A stretch of DNA of 64,000 nucleotides from Agrobacterium tumefaciens (GTDB lineage Bacteria > Pseudomonadota > Alphaproteobacteria > Rhizobiales > Rhizobiaceae), in assembly GCA_025559845.1 (NCBI GenBank), contig CP048469.1, positions 2,232,001 through 2,296,000 on the forward strand, read 5' to 3'. Positions 26,583-34,700 of this stretch are shown piece by piece. Numbering within the stretch: position 1 is the stretch's first letter; each line of letters begins with the position of its first letter. The notes beneath the pieces are model-generated. The model saw nothing but the letters and a program-made list of their open reading frames with translations, was not told the origin of the DNA and searched no databases. The position numbers and the translations under genes are program-made.

Positions 26583-27602
26583 ATGGACCTGCGGTTGCAC
26601 AACTACGAGAACGAAAGTGCCGTCTGCATGACATCAGGTTCCGCCTCCAATAAAACGATGACGACGCCGAAATCAGGCGGAACGAGTGTCCCCACCGGCA
26701 TGTTGCTGATGTTTCTGGCGGTGATGATTTCGCCGATCATCGACATTTTTGCCAAGCTCGCCATCACGACCATTCATACCGTCGAGATCAGTGCCGCACG
26801 CTTCATCGTTCAGACCTTGGCCATGTTGCCAATCCTCTTCATGCGCCCCGGCCTCCTGTCATTTTCGTGGAGTGGCACCGGTTTTCATATTGTGCGCGGC
26901 GGCATCCTCGCTTTGTCCATGGTCAGCTTTGTCGCAACGCTGGAATTCATGGAGGTCGCGGACGCCATCGCGATCTTCTTCGTAGAGCCGATCATCCTGA
27001 CGATCATGAGCAGCATTCTGCTCAAGGAGACAATTGGCTGGCGCCGGTATACGGCCTGTGCCGTCGGTTTCTTCGGCGCAATCCTCGTGATCCAGCCGAG
27101 TTTTACCGAAGTCGGCTATGTTGCGCTCTTTCCCGTTGTCTCGGCTTTCTGCATTGCCATTTTTGCGATCCTGACACGGGTTCGTTCGCGAACCGAAGAT
27201 CCGTGGAGCATGCAATTCCAGACAGGCATGTGGGGTTTTGCATTTTGCGCCCTACCCATCCTGTTCAGCGATGCACTGGGCATGCCCGGCCTATCCTTTG
27301 TCGCACCCGATCCGACGACGTCACTCTACCTGCTGGGTGTGGGCATTTCGGCAAGTCTCTCCGGCATTCTCAGCGTCTATGCCTATCGCGCCGCGCCCGC
27401 ATCGACACTCGCGCCGCTGCAATATCTGGAAATCGTCTCGGCAACGATCTTTGGCTGGCTGGTGTTCAACCACTTCCCCGATCCGCTGAAATGGCTGGGC
27501 ATCGCGATCATCGTCGCCTCCGGCCTCTATATCATCTGGAGGGAGCGTCGCTTCGCCTCCAAACCGGTTTCCGATGTCGAGAACCAACCGCTTGCACCAT
27601 GA
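26583..27602 (+). CDS. EamA-family (DMT) transporter
   Basis: 339-residue membrane protein with a polar N-terminus of about 35 residues and roughly ten hydrophobic segments arranged as two EamA repeats (about 40-165 and 180-320). Typical features are VEISAARFIVQTLAML in repeat 1, EFMEVADAIAIFFVEPIILTI, and APASTLAPLQYLEIVSATIFG in repeat 2. It belongs to the drug/metabolite transporter superfamily, with export of a metabolite most likely. It is the first gene of a tight cluster: the CoA-transferase begins within a few bases of its stop and the ThDP enzyme overlaps that gene. The cargo is therefore probably a substrate or product of those enzymes. A second in-frame ATG at 26628 may be the true start. 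Confidence 0.85.
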   Translation: MDLRLHNYENESAVCMTSGSASNKTMTTPKSGGTSVPTGMLLMFLAVMISPIIDIFAKLAITTIHTVEISAARFIVQTLAMLPILFMRPGLLSFSWSGTGFHIVRGGILALSMVSFVATLEFMEVADAIAIFFVEPIILTIMSSILLKETIGWRRYTACAVGFFGAILVIQPSFTEVGYVALFPVVSAFCIAIFAILTRVRSRTEDPWSMQFQTGMWGFAFCALPILFSDALGMPGLSFVAPDPTTSLYLLGVGISASLSGILSVYAYRAAPASTLAPLQYLEIVSATIFGWLVFNHFPDPLKWLGIAIIVASGLYIIWRERRFASKPVSDVENQPLAP

Positions 27603-27606
27603 GCTA

Positions 27607-28827
27607 ATGGCTGAGGATATGACCCGTCAGATCACCGAGAAACAACCGCCCCTTTCCGGCATCCGCGTTATCGAACTGGCCCGCGTTCTGGCCGGCCCAT
27701 GGGCGGGGCAGATGCTGGCGGACATGGGTGCCGATGTCATCAAGGTCGAAAATCCCGAGGGCGGCGATGATACCCGCGCCTGGGGTCCGCCCTTTGTGGA
27801 GAGTGTCGATGGGGATAATCTGTCCGCCGCTTATTATCACGCCACCAACCGTGGCAAGCGTTCCATCGTCGCCGATCTCAAGACGGAGGACGGCTGCGAA
27901 CTGGTGCGCCGCCTCGTCAAAACCGCCGATGTCGTCATCGAGAACTTCAAACGCGGCGGGCTGGAGAAATACGGCCTCGACTACGACAGTCTGAAGGCCA
28001 TCAATCCCAAACTGATCTATTGCTCCATCACCGGCTTTGGGCAGACCGGCCCTTACGCGGATTTTGCCGGTTACGACTACATCGTCCAGGGCATGTCCGG
28101 TTTCATGTCGATCACCGGCGAACCCGACGGCCAGCCGATGAAGGCAGGCGTGGCGGTCGCCGACATCTTCACCGGCATCTATTCCGTCACCGCCATTCAG
28201 GCTGCACTCATCCATGCCATGCGCACCGGCGAAGGCCAGCACATCGACATGGCGCTTCTGGACGTGCAGTCAGCGGTCCTGGCCAACCAGAACATGAATT
28301 ATCTGATTTCCGGCAAGGCACCGGTTCGGCTTGGCAATGCACATCCGAACATCTCGCCTTACGAGGTCGTCCCCACCGCCGATGGCTTTCTCATTCTCGC
28401 CGTTGGCAACGATGGACAATTCCGCCGCCTGTGCAAAATTCTCGGCATAGGCACGATCGCAGACGACGAGCGTTACGCGACCAATAAGGCCCGTGTGGCC
28501 CACAAGCTCGATGTCCGACAGATCGTGTCGACAGAAACACTGAAATGGATGAAACGTGACCTTCTGACGGCCTGCGAAACAAATGCCGTTCCGGCTGGTC
28601 CAATCAATTCGATTGAGGAAATGTTTGCCGATCCGCAGGTACAGGCCAGAGGTCTGCGCGTCGATCTGCAAGCGGCAGATGGCACCACCATTCCGGGGGT
28701 TCGTACACCGATCGTTTTGTCGGAAACGCCCCTGCGTTACGAACGGCCAAGCCCGCGTCTGGGAGAACATCAGCAGGACGTATTGGTCGAGTTGGAGGAG
28801 ATCGAAGGGAGGATGTCGGCACAATGA
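27607..28827 (+). CDS. CaiB/BaiF-family (family III) CoA-transferase
   Basis: 406-residue enzyme that moves CoA between carboxylic acids through an aspartyl-CoA thioester. N-terminal IRVIELARVLAGPWAGQMLAD and MGADVIKVENPEGGDDTRAW (about 40-60), the NRGKRSIVADLK segment with conserved Lys, and the catalytic Asp expected near residue 175 in MKAGVAVADIFTGIYSV. Related to formyl-CoA:oxalate and carnitine CoA-transferases. Start: ATG 27607, with ATG 27619 as alternative. The stop overlaps the ThDP enzyme start (ATGA). Family III transferase plus ThDP enzyme is the layout of oxalate catabolism, but the partner here looks more like acetolactate synthase, so the pathway is open. Confidence 0.9.
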   Translation: MAEDMTRQITEKQPPLSGIRVIELARVLAGPWAGQMLADMGADVIKVENPEGGDDTRAWGPPFVESVDGDNLSAAYYHATNRGKRSIVADLKTEDGCELVRRLVKTADVVIENFKRGGLEKYGLDYDSLKAINPKLIYCSITGFGQTGPYADFAGYDYIVQGMSGFMSITGEPDGQPMKAGVAVADIFTGIYSVTAIQAALIHAMRTGEGQHIDMALLDVQSAVLANQNMNYLISGKAPVRLGNAHPNISPYEVVPTADGFLILAVGNDGQFRRLCKILGIGTIADDERYATNKARVAHKLDVRQIVSTETLKWMKRDLLTACETNAVPAGPINSIEEMFADPQVQARGLRVDLQAADGTTIPGVRTPIVLSETPLRYERPSPRLGEHQQDVLVELEEIEGRMSAQ

Positions 28828-30476
28828 AGAAAACGGGTGGAGAATTGATTGTCGATGCGTTGAAGGCCAACGGGGTCTCGCGCGTCTCGTGCGTTCCGGG
28901 CGAAAGTTATCTGGCGGTTCTGGATGCGCTTTACGATAGCAGCATTGAGACCATCGTTTGCCGTCAGGAAGGCGGAGCTGCGATGATGGCCGATACCTGG
29001 GGTCGCCTGACCGGACAGCCCGGCATCTGCATGGTGACACGTGGTCCCGGCGCGACCAACGCTTCGGCGGGCCTCCACATCGCCCGTCAGGATTCCATTC
29101 CGATGATCCTGTTCATTGGCCAGGTCCAGCGCGACGCACGCGAACGCGAAGCTTTTCAGGAAGTGGAATATCGCCGCGCCTTCACCGAATTCGCCAAATG
29201 GGTGGGTGAGATCGATGATGCCCGTCGCATTCCCGAATTTGTCACCCGCGCCTTTGCCGTTGCCACGTCCGGACGGCCCGGTCCGGTGGTGTTGACGCTT
29301 CCCGAAGACATGCTGGTGGAAGAAGTAGAGGCCCCGGCAGCCAAAGCCTACACGCCGGTCGAAAATCATCCCGGCCCGAAACAGATGGCAAAATTTGCCG
29401 AACTGCTTGGTAACGCCAAGCGTCCGATGGTGATCGTTGGCGGCACACGCTGGACGGAAGAAAGCGTTTCTAAATTCAAGGCGTTTGCGGAGCGCTTCAA
29501 ACTCCCGGTCGGCTGCTCGTTCCGTCGCCAGATGCTGTTCGACCATCTCAGCCCCTCCTATGCGGGCGATGTCGGCATCGGCATAAATCCCGCGTTGTCG
29601 AAGGAAATCAAGGAGGCCGACCTTATCGTGCTTCTCGGCAGCCGGCTGTCTGAAATGCCCTCCTCCGGTTACACCATGCTGGATATCCCCTATCCTTCGC
29701 AGACGCTTGTGCACGTCTTCCCGGAAGCGGAAGAGCTCGGCCGCATCTATCGCCCCGATCTCGGCATCTGCGCTTCAACGACTGATTTTGTCGATGCGCT
29801 CGATACACTGGAAGCGCCGTCCAACCCTGTCTGGGCAGATCGCACCGCGGCGATGCACGACGCCTATCTGAAATGGTCGAGCCCGCCCAAAACCGGTCCC
29901 GGCCCGGTGCAGATGGGTCCGATCATGGACTGGATCGAGGCCAACGTTGCCGAAGATGCAATCTTCACGAATGGCGCTGGCAATTATGCCACCTGGCTGC
30001 ATCGCTTCCACCGTTTCCGCCGCTTCAACACGCAATCAGCGCCAACCTCCGGATCGATGGGTTACGGTCTGCCGGCAGCGGTCGCCGCCAAACACCTGTT
30101 TCCGGAACGCGAAGTGGTCTGCTTTGCCGGTGACGGCTGCTTCATGATGCACGGACAGGAGTTTATAACCGCTGTCAGATATGGGTTGCCGATCATCACC
30201 GTGCTGGTGAACAACGGCACCTACGGCACCATCCGTATGCATCAGGAGCGGGAATATCCCGGTCGCGTCAGCGCAACCGATCTCGTCAACCCGGATTTCG
30301 TCGCCTTCGCCAAGGCCTACGGCGGCCATGGAGAACTGGTGGCGAAGAGAGACGATTTCGGCCCCGCTTATGAGCGGGCCCGTGCCAGTGGCAAACCGGC
30401 GATCATCGAAGTCAAACTCGACGCCGAAGCCATTACCCCTGCCCGGACGCTGACACAGATTCGCAACCGGACTTGA
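28824..30476 (+). CDS. Thiamine-diphosphate-dependent enzyme, acetolactate-synthase-like
   Basis: 550-residue ThDP enzyme with the three domains of the acetohydroxyacid synthase/decarboxylase family: N-terminal pyrimidine-binding domain with the catalytic Glu in VCRQEGGAAMMADTWGR (Glu about 50), a central domain starting near 195, and a C-terminal pyrophosphate-binding domain with GDGCFMMHGQEF...VNNGTYGT (about 435-470), the GDG-N motif. It is not the biosynthetic IlvI by context, as no small subunit is near, and it overlaps a CoA-transferase gene by four bases. Candidates are a 2-oxoacid or acyl-CoA decarboxylase or a carboligase. Biochemical role not assignable from sequence alone. Confidence 0.87.
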   Translation: MKKTGGELIVDALKANGVSRVSCVPGESYLAVLDALYDSSIETIVCRQEGGAAMMADTWGRLTGQPGICMVTRGPGATNASAGLHIARQDSIPMILFIGQVQRDAREREAFQEVEYRRAFTEFAKWVGEIDDARRIPEFVTRAFAVATSGRPGPVVLTLPEDMLVEEVEAPAAKAYTPVENHPGPKQMAKFAELLGNAKRPMVIVGGTRWTEESVSKFKAFAERFKLPVGCSFRRQMLFDHLSPSYAGDVGIGINPALSKEIKEADLIVLLGSRLSEMPSSGYTMLDIPYPSQTLVHVFPEAEELGRIYRPDLGICASTTDFVDALDTLEAPSNPVWADRTAAMHDAYLKWSSPPKTGPGPVQMGPIMDWIEANVAEDAIFTNGAGNYATWLHRFHRFRRFNTQSAPTSGSMGYGLPAAVAAKHLFPEREVVCFAGDGCFMMHGQEFITAVRYGLPIITVLVNNGTYGTIRMHQEREYPGRVSATDLVNPDFVAFAKAYGGHGELVAKRDDFGPAYERARASGKPAIIEVKLDAEAITPARTLTQIRNRT

Positions 30477-30543
30477 TAAGAGCCATGGACAAGCCTCCGG
30501 CATGATGTAAATCCTGACTTGATTTAAAAACTCAGGAAACAGC

Positions 30544-31308
30544 ATGCCGGATCAAGTCTCGCCTGTTATTACGCCCCGCGGCGCAAAAATCGAAGCCTCG
30601 GCTGGCGCACCGTTCGAGGCCGTGCGCGTTGCCCGCGATGTCCTGCACACATCCCGTATTGCAGCGCTTGCGACGCTGGACCCGGTCAGCGGATACCCCT
30701 ACACAACGGCAACCAACGTTGCGATCGACCCGGATGGGACGCCGTTCTTTTTCGCAGCGCGACTGGCGTTGCACGCCCGCAATATAGAAGCCGATCCACG
30801 CATTTCCCTGACATTGGCACCCTTCAACAAGGGCGATGCGCTGACCTTGCCGAGACTGACTCTGGTGGGCAAAGCCGAACTGATTGGCGAAGACGATGTC
30901 CCTGACGCAAAGGCGCGTTACATCGCGCGTTATCCGAAGGCGAAACTCTATTTGTCGTTACCGGACACCCAGCTCTACCGGTTGCGAACCGAGGGTGTGC
31001 AGATCAATGGTGGCCCGGCCCGTAACGCGAGCAACATCACGCCCGATGACCTGAAGACGGAGCTCTCCGGTGCTGAAGAGCTGATGGCGGCAGCAGAGAC
31101 GGAAGCCACGCGCCTGAACGCCATCAAGGGTGAAGCCTCTCGCCTCGCGGTTCTGGCAGGCGCCAAAACCGGCCGCTGGTCGATTACGACGATCGATCCC
31201 GACGGCATCAATCTTGCCTCTGCCAGCGACCTCGCCCGGCTCTGGTTCGACACGCGTGTGGAGACCCTGAACCAATTTACGAAGGCTTTAAGCCAGCCTT
31301 CGAATTGA
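30544..31308 (+). CDS. HugZ/pyridoxamine-phosphate-oxidase-like FMN-binding protein
   Basis: 254-residue protein with an N-terminal split-barrel (about 25-160: ARDVLHTSRIAALATLDP, YPYTTATNVAID, FFAARLALHARNIEADPRISL) of the type that binds FMN, and a C-terminal alpha/beta domain (about 175-250, containing AIKGEASRLAVLAGAKTGRWSITTIDPDGI) like that of the HugZ heme-utilisation group. Possible roles are heme degradation or general FMN-dependent reduction; no heme transporter is adjacent. It lies 67 bp after the ThDP gene and is closed by the terminator at 31337, so it may be the last gene of that operon or independent. Confidence 0.8.
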   Translation: MPDQVSPVITPRGAKIEASAGAPFEAVRVARDVLHTSRIAALATLDPVSGYPYTTATNVAIDPDGTPFFFAARLALHARNIEADPRISLTLAPFNKGDALTLPRLTLVGKAELIGEDDVPDAKARYIARYPKAKLYLSLPDTQLYRLRTEGVQINGGPARNASNITPDDLKTELSGAEELMAAAETEATRLNAIKGEASRLAVLAGAKTGRWSITTIDPDGINLASASDLARLWFDTRVETLNQFTKALSQPSN

Positions 31309-31336
31309 CGGCACCAGGCGATTCAAAACAAACAAA

Positions 31337-31374
31337 AAGGCCGGTCGGTATTTCCCCGACCGGCCTTCTTTTTC
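31337..31374 (+). terminator. Intrinsic terminator after the HugZ-like gene
   Basis: Perfect stem AAGGCCGGTCGG / CCGACCGGCCTT with A-rich 5' and TCTTTTT 3' flanks; it also faces ridA, whose stop is at 31390, and may terminate both strands. Confidence 0.88.
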
Positions 31375-31389
31375 AGATCATCTGGCGAC

Positions 31390-31731
31390 TTAGAGAGCAG
31401 CCGTAACGATGAACTCAACCTTGTAGTCAGGCGTTGCGAGAGCTGCTTCGCTCGTCGCACGTGCCGGCGGGTTTGCCGGGTCGATCCAGCCTTCCCAGAC
31501 AGCGTTCATTTCAGCGAAAGTCGACATGTCGGAGAGGTAGATGATCGTCTGAAGAACCTTCGACTTGTCGGAACCAGCCAGAGCCAGCAGGCGATCGACT
31601 TCAGCAAGAGCAGACTTGCTCTGTTCGGTGACGGATACACCTTCACCAACCTGACCGGCCAGGTAAACGGTGTTGCCGTGAACAACGGCGCCGCTCATAC
31701 GCTTGCCCGGCTCGATGCGCTTGATGGTCAT
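31390..31731 (-). CDS. RidA-family protein (reactive enamine/imine deaminase type)
   Basis: 113-residue YjgF/YER057c/UK114 protein. MSGAVVHGNTVYLAGQVGEG (about 12-31), then a helix with EVDRLLALAGSDKSKVLQTIIYLSDM, and NPPARATSEAALATPDYKVEF, where the Arg of PARAT (about 90) aligns with the substrate-binding arginine of RidA. The last Glu (YKVEFIV) is the usual second residue. Archetypal RidA hydrolyses 2-aminoacrylate; the NPPARAT form fits the subgroup found beside amino-acid genes, so exact activity is uncertain. AGGAG lies eight bases before the ATG. Followed on the same strand by nothing; preceded by the DUF442 gene. Confidence 0.9.
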   Translation of the reverse strand: MTIKRIEPGKRMSGAVVHGNTVYLAGQVGEGVSVTEQSKSALAEVDRLLALAGSDKSKVLQTIIYLSDMSTFAEMNAVWEGWIDPANPPARATSEAALATPDYKVEFIVTAAL

Positions 31732-31781
31732 GATATAAACTCCTGTTGACTAGCTTTTAAAATAACAATGCGTGCCGGCAG

Positions 31782-32120
31782 TCAGCCGCGCAGATGATGG
31801 GTCTTTTCGTAGATCGCCGTCGAGCGCGCGCCGGAACGGCAGTAACCGAGCATGGGGCGCTGCAACTCATCAAGCGCGTCCACCATGCCTGCAACCGCAT
31901 CGGCATCGACACCGAAACGACCGACCGGCACATGCACGATAGTGATGCCGAGCTGTTCGGCGCGCTCAGCAATATCAGCAAAAAGCGGCTGGCCCTCTTC
32001 TTCGCCATCAGGGCGGTGGCAAACGATAGACTTGAAGCCCTGCGCCTTGATCTCATCAAGGTCGGCAACGCTGATCTGGCCGCTTACGGAATATTCGTCG
32101 TCGATACGTCTGATATCCAT
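31782..32120 (-). CDS. TIGR01244/DUF442-family phosphatase-like protein
   Basis: 112-residue protein of the dual-specificity-phosphatase-like family found as the N-terminal part of Blh (beta-lactamase-like hydrolase) proteins of rhizobia and Xylella. It starts MDIRRIDDEYSVSGQIS and has the active-site-like loop LGYCRSGARS (cysteine near 94), preceded by VHVPVGRFGVDADAV. The Blh proteins that carry this module also have a metallo-beta-lactamase domain and handle sulfide; here only the DUF442 module exists. GGAGG is eight bases from the ATG at 32120 and only two from the ATG at 32126, so I chose the former. Confidence 0.83.
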   Translation of the reverse strand: MDIRRIDDEYSVSGQISVADLDEIKAQGFKSIVCHRPDGEEEGQPLFADIAERAEQLGITIVHVPVGRFGVDADAVAGMVDALDELQRPMLGYCRSGARSTAIYEKTHHLRG

Positions 32121-32243
32121 CTTCATATCCTCCGATAACGCGGCAATCTCGCATCTGGGTGCCGCGCAGTCCTGAAATCCGCATCCGATGTAAGGGGTTA
32201 AAACGGGTGCGTCAATGACGCGCCGTTCCAATTCAAAGGCAGT

Positions 32244-33083
32244 TCAGAGAATAGAAAAGCGCAAACCATAGGTGCGGTTTTCACCGGGCTTGAGCATGTT
32301 GAACTCTTGCGCGGCGCGCAGGTCATCGCGCCCAACCCAGCGATGCGATACCGGCTCGATGCCAAGCACATTCGCCGGGCTTTTCTGGTTTCTCCACATC
32401 TGCAGATAAGGCAACGTATCGGTGCGAAACGCCACCTTGAGCGACCGTCCACCAATCGCGGCGATTGGTCCAAGCGTCAACTCGGCCCAGTCCGAGCCGC
32501 TTTGGCTCGCAGATACGCAAAATACGCTGCCCGGTTCCTCGCCAAAACGCCAGCTGTGGCCGCCATTTTCAAGCATGGCTCCTTCCAGCCTGACGCCATC
32601 ATCGAACAGGCGCGCGCCGACGTTCATGTGATACATGTGAAAGACCGGCCGTATTTCGTCACTGGTATTGGTGACACGGTCTGAGAGGCTGACTTCGCCG
32701 CTTTGTCCATCTATCCGCCACTCGCGCTCCAGCAGGGCCGTCCCACCATCGGCAAGTGTCACGGGAACCTCAGCCCGCGCCAAAGCATTTCCTTCCGTAA
32801 CCTCGAATGCCACGATCTTCGCAGGATGAGAGGAGAAGGAACCATGCAACGGATATTTCCGGCCTTCGGAATTACCTTCGATCGGTTCGGGATGGCGAAT
32901 ATGGTCAGGACCGCAGGTAAACAGAAAACCTTCAAGCGAGTGGTCGATACGGGGATCACCGTCATCGGGAATGGCGCGCCCCGGCGCAATGTCGGTATCG
33001 CCAACGAACAGCGAACCGATATCGAGAACGGATGTTTCATCAAGGAAAATACGTGGCGAACGTCCGGCCTGAAACTCGCGCAA
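32244..33083 (-). CDS. DUF4432 / aldose-1-epimerase-like protein
   Basis: 279-residue beta-sandwich protein of the galactose-mutarotase-like fold. Features are HSLEGFLFTCGPDHIRHP near 52, FHMYHMNVGARLFDDG (conserved His near 155) and a C-terminal VLGIEPVSHRWVG, in the positions of the mutarotase His/Glu pair. Likely binds and equilibrates a sugar anomer; substrate unknown. The best start is the TTG at 33083 with GGAGG five bases upstream; an open frame from a TTG at 33125 lacks such a site. Divergent from the L,D-transpeptidase gene. Confidence 0.82.
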   Translation of the reverse strand: MREFQAGRSPRIFLDETSVLDIGSLFVGDTDIAPGRAIPDDGDPRIDHSLEGFLFTCGPDHIRHPEPIEGNSEGRKYPLHGSFSSHPAKIVAFEVTEGNALARAEVPVTLADGGTALLEREWRIDGQSGEVSLSDRVTNTSDEIRPVFHMYHMNVGARLFDDGVRLEGAMLENGGHSWRFGEEPGSVFCVSASQSGSDWAELTLGPIAAIGGRSLKVAFRTDTLPYLQMWRNQKSPANVLGIEPVSHRWVGRDDLRAAQEFNMLKPGENRTYGLRFSIL

Positions 33084-33239
33084 AACAACCTCCTCCGTGG
33101 CAATAAAATCGCAGCGATCACGCAAACGCTATCAATCGTCAGCAAAATTAAGATTGCATTAACCCCGAATTCACCTTTTTCACAATAGGGTCAAGATTGC
33201 GGTGTGTTTGTCGGTGACCGAAACAAGGATTGCAGAATC

Positions 33240-34631
33240 GTGAAACAGTTTCTTAACGCAGCTATGGGCCTGACGATTGCAGCGGCAGCCGCGCTTGCAC
33301 CGCTACAGGCTGGTGCGCAGCAGCGTTATGGCTATCAGGAACAACCGGTTCTCGTCACTCCGGATGGCCGCGTCCTCGACTTCGTGCCAGACCGCAACGA
33401 TATCGTCATCAGCCGCGACGCCATGGGCCGTACCGTTCTTTACGACCGCTATGGTAACCTGCTCGCAACGGAAATGCCTCCGGGATACGGACAGCGGCGT
33501 CAGCAGGCGCAGCGCGACACCACCTACTATCCGCCGGCACCCGGCGGTCAGTATCGTGAACCGCAGCGCGACTACGGATATCAGGACAATGGCAGCGTGC
33601 GCGACTACCGTGAATATCGCGGTGACGGCAATGACAATGATCTTTACACCGGCTCGGTCCCGGGACCTGGCGCTGTCGAAAGCGCGCCGTTGGGCCAGCC
33701 TATGCCGGGAGAATCCACAACTGAAGCTGTTCCGCAGCCAGATCGACTGATCGAACGGCACACACCCGTTACGACGCCGGTCAACCGCTCACGTCAGGAG
33801 ATCGTTGCGCTCCAGACCTTCCTCGACCGCGAGGGTGTTTCGCCCGGCGTGATAGACGGCAAGATGGGTGACAACGTCAACAAGGCCATCTCCGCCTGGC
33901 AGGACATGACCGGCGAAAAACTCGATCCGAACAATTCCGACGATATTCTGGAACGCCTGCGCTCTTCGGGCGGCATGCCGATCGTTGACTACACGATCAC
34001 GGCAGCCGATGCGGCCGGTCCTTATGTCGCGTCCATTCCGGATGACTATGCTGAGAAATCGCAGCTTCCTGCCCTGTCTTTCACGTCTACCTCGGAAGCC
34101 TTGGCCGAGCGTTTCCATATGGACGAGAACTATCTGAAGGAATTGAACCCCGGCGTCGACTTCACTGTCCCCGGTACGATCATTAAAGTCGTGAACCCTG
34201 GCGACACGAAAAAGGGACAGGTCGCTCGCATTGTTGCCCACAAGGGCATCAAGCAGGTCTTTGCCTATGGTCAGGACGGCAATCTGATCGCAGCCTATCC
34301 GGCAACCATCGGCTCCACCGATACCCCGTCGCCAAGTGGCACGCATACGGTTGAGCGTATCGCTCTTAATCCCGGCTACACCTACAATCCGAAGATCAAC
34401 TTCAAGCAGGGCCAGAACGACAAGATTCTGCAGATCCCGCCGGGTCCGAACGGACCTGTTGGCACCGTCTGGATCGCTCTGTCGAAGCCGACCTACGGCA
34501 TCCACGGCACACCCGAGCCATCCAAGATCGGCAAGACCAACAGCCATGGCTGTATTCGTCTGACCAACTGGGACGCTACGGAACTGGCAAAAATGGTGCG
34601 CCCCGGCGTCGTCGTTGAATTCGCGGAGTAA
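33240..34631 (+). CDS. Exported L,D-transpeptidase (YkuD domain) with PG-binding domain
   Basis: 463-residue periplasmic enzyme that makes 3-3 peptidoglycan crosslinks or anchors envelope proteins. Signal peptide 1-28 (cleaving after QAGA), a Tyr/Gly/Pro/Gln-rich region with repeated Tyr-Arg/Gly patterns (about 60-160), a peptidoglycan-binding_1 module (about 185-235, LQTFLDREGVSPGVIDGKMG), a LysM-like stretch (AERFHMDENYLKELNPGVDF), and a YkuD catalytic domain (about 335-462) with IHGTPEPSKIG and SHGCIRLTNWD, the catalytic His/Cys motif. Start: GTG at 33240, AAGGA ten bases before. The Rhizobiales grow from one pole and rely on L,D-crosslinks, which fits. Confidence 0.93.
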   Translation: MKQFLNAAMGLTIAAAAALAPLQAGAQQRYGYQEQPVLVTPDGRVLDFVPDRNDIVISRDAMGRTVLYDRYGNLLATEMPPGYGQRRQQAQRDTTYYPPAPGGQYREPQRDYGYQDNGSVRDYREYRGDGNDNDLYTGSVPGPGAVESAPLGQPMPGESTTEAVPQPDRLIERHTPVTTPVNRSRQEIVALQTFLDREGVSPGVIDGKMGDNVNKAISAWQDMTGEKLDPNNSDDILERLRSSGGMPIVDYTITAADAAGPYVASIPDDYAEKSQLPALSFTSTSEALAERFHMDENYLKELNPGVDFTVPGTIIKVVNPGDTKKGQVARIVAHKGIKQVFAYGQDGNLIAAYPATIGSTDTPSPSGTHTVERIALNPGYTYNPKINFKQGQNDKILQIPPGPNGPVGTVWIALSKPTYGIHGTPEPSKIGKTNSHGCIRLTNWDATELAKMVRPGVVVEFAE

Positions 34632-34655
34632 GGTTTCTGACCGACCCCAAAAAAG

Positions 34656-34688
34656 AAAGCCCCGGAGCAGATGCTGCCGGGGCTTTTT
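34656..34688 (+). terminator. Intrinsic terminator after the L,D-transpeptidase
   Basis: Stem AAAGCCCCGG / CCGGGGCTTT with an 11-base loop, then TTTCA; it also lies between convergent genes and may serve the minus-strand MFS gene. Confidence 0.85.
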
Positions 34689-34700
34689 CATAAGAAGCAG

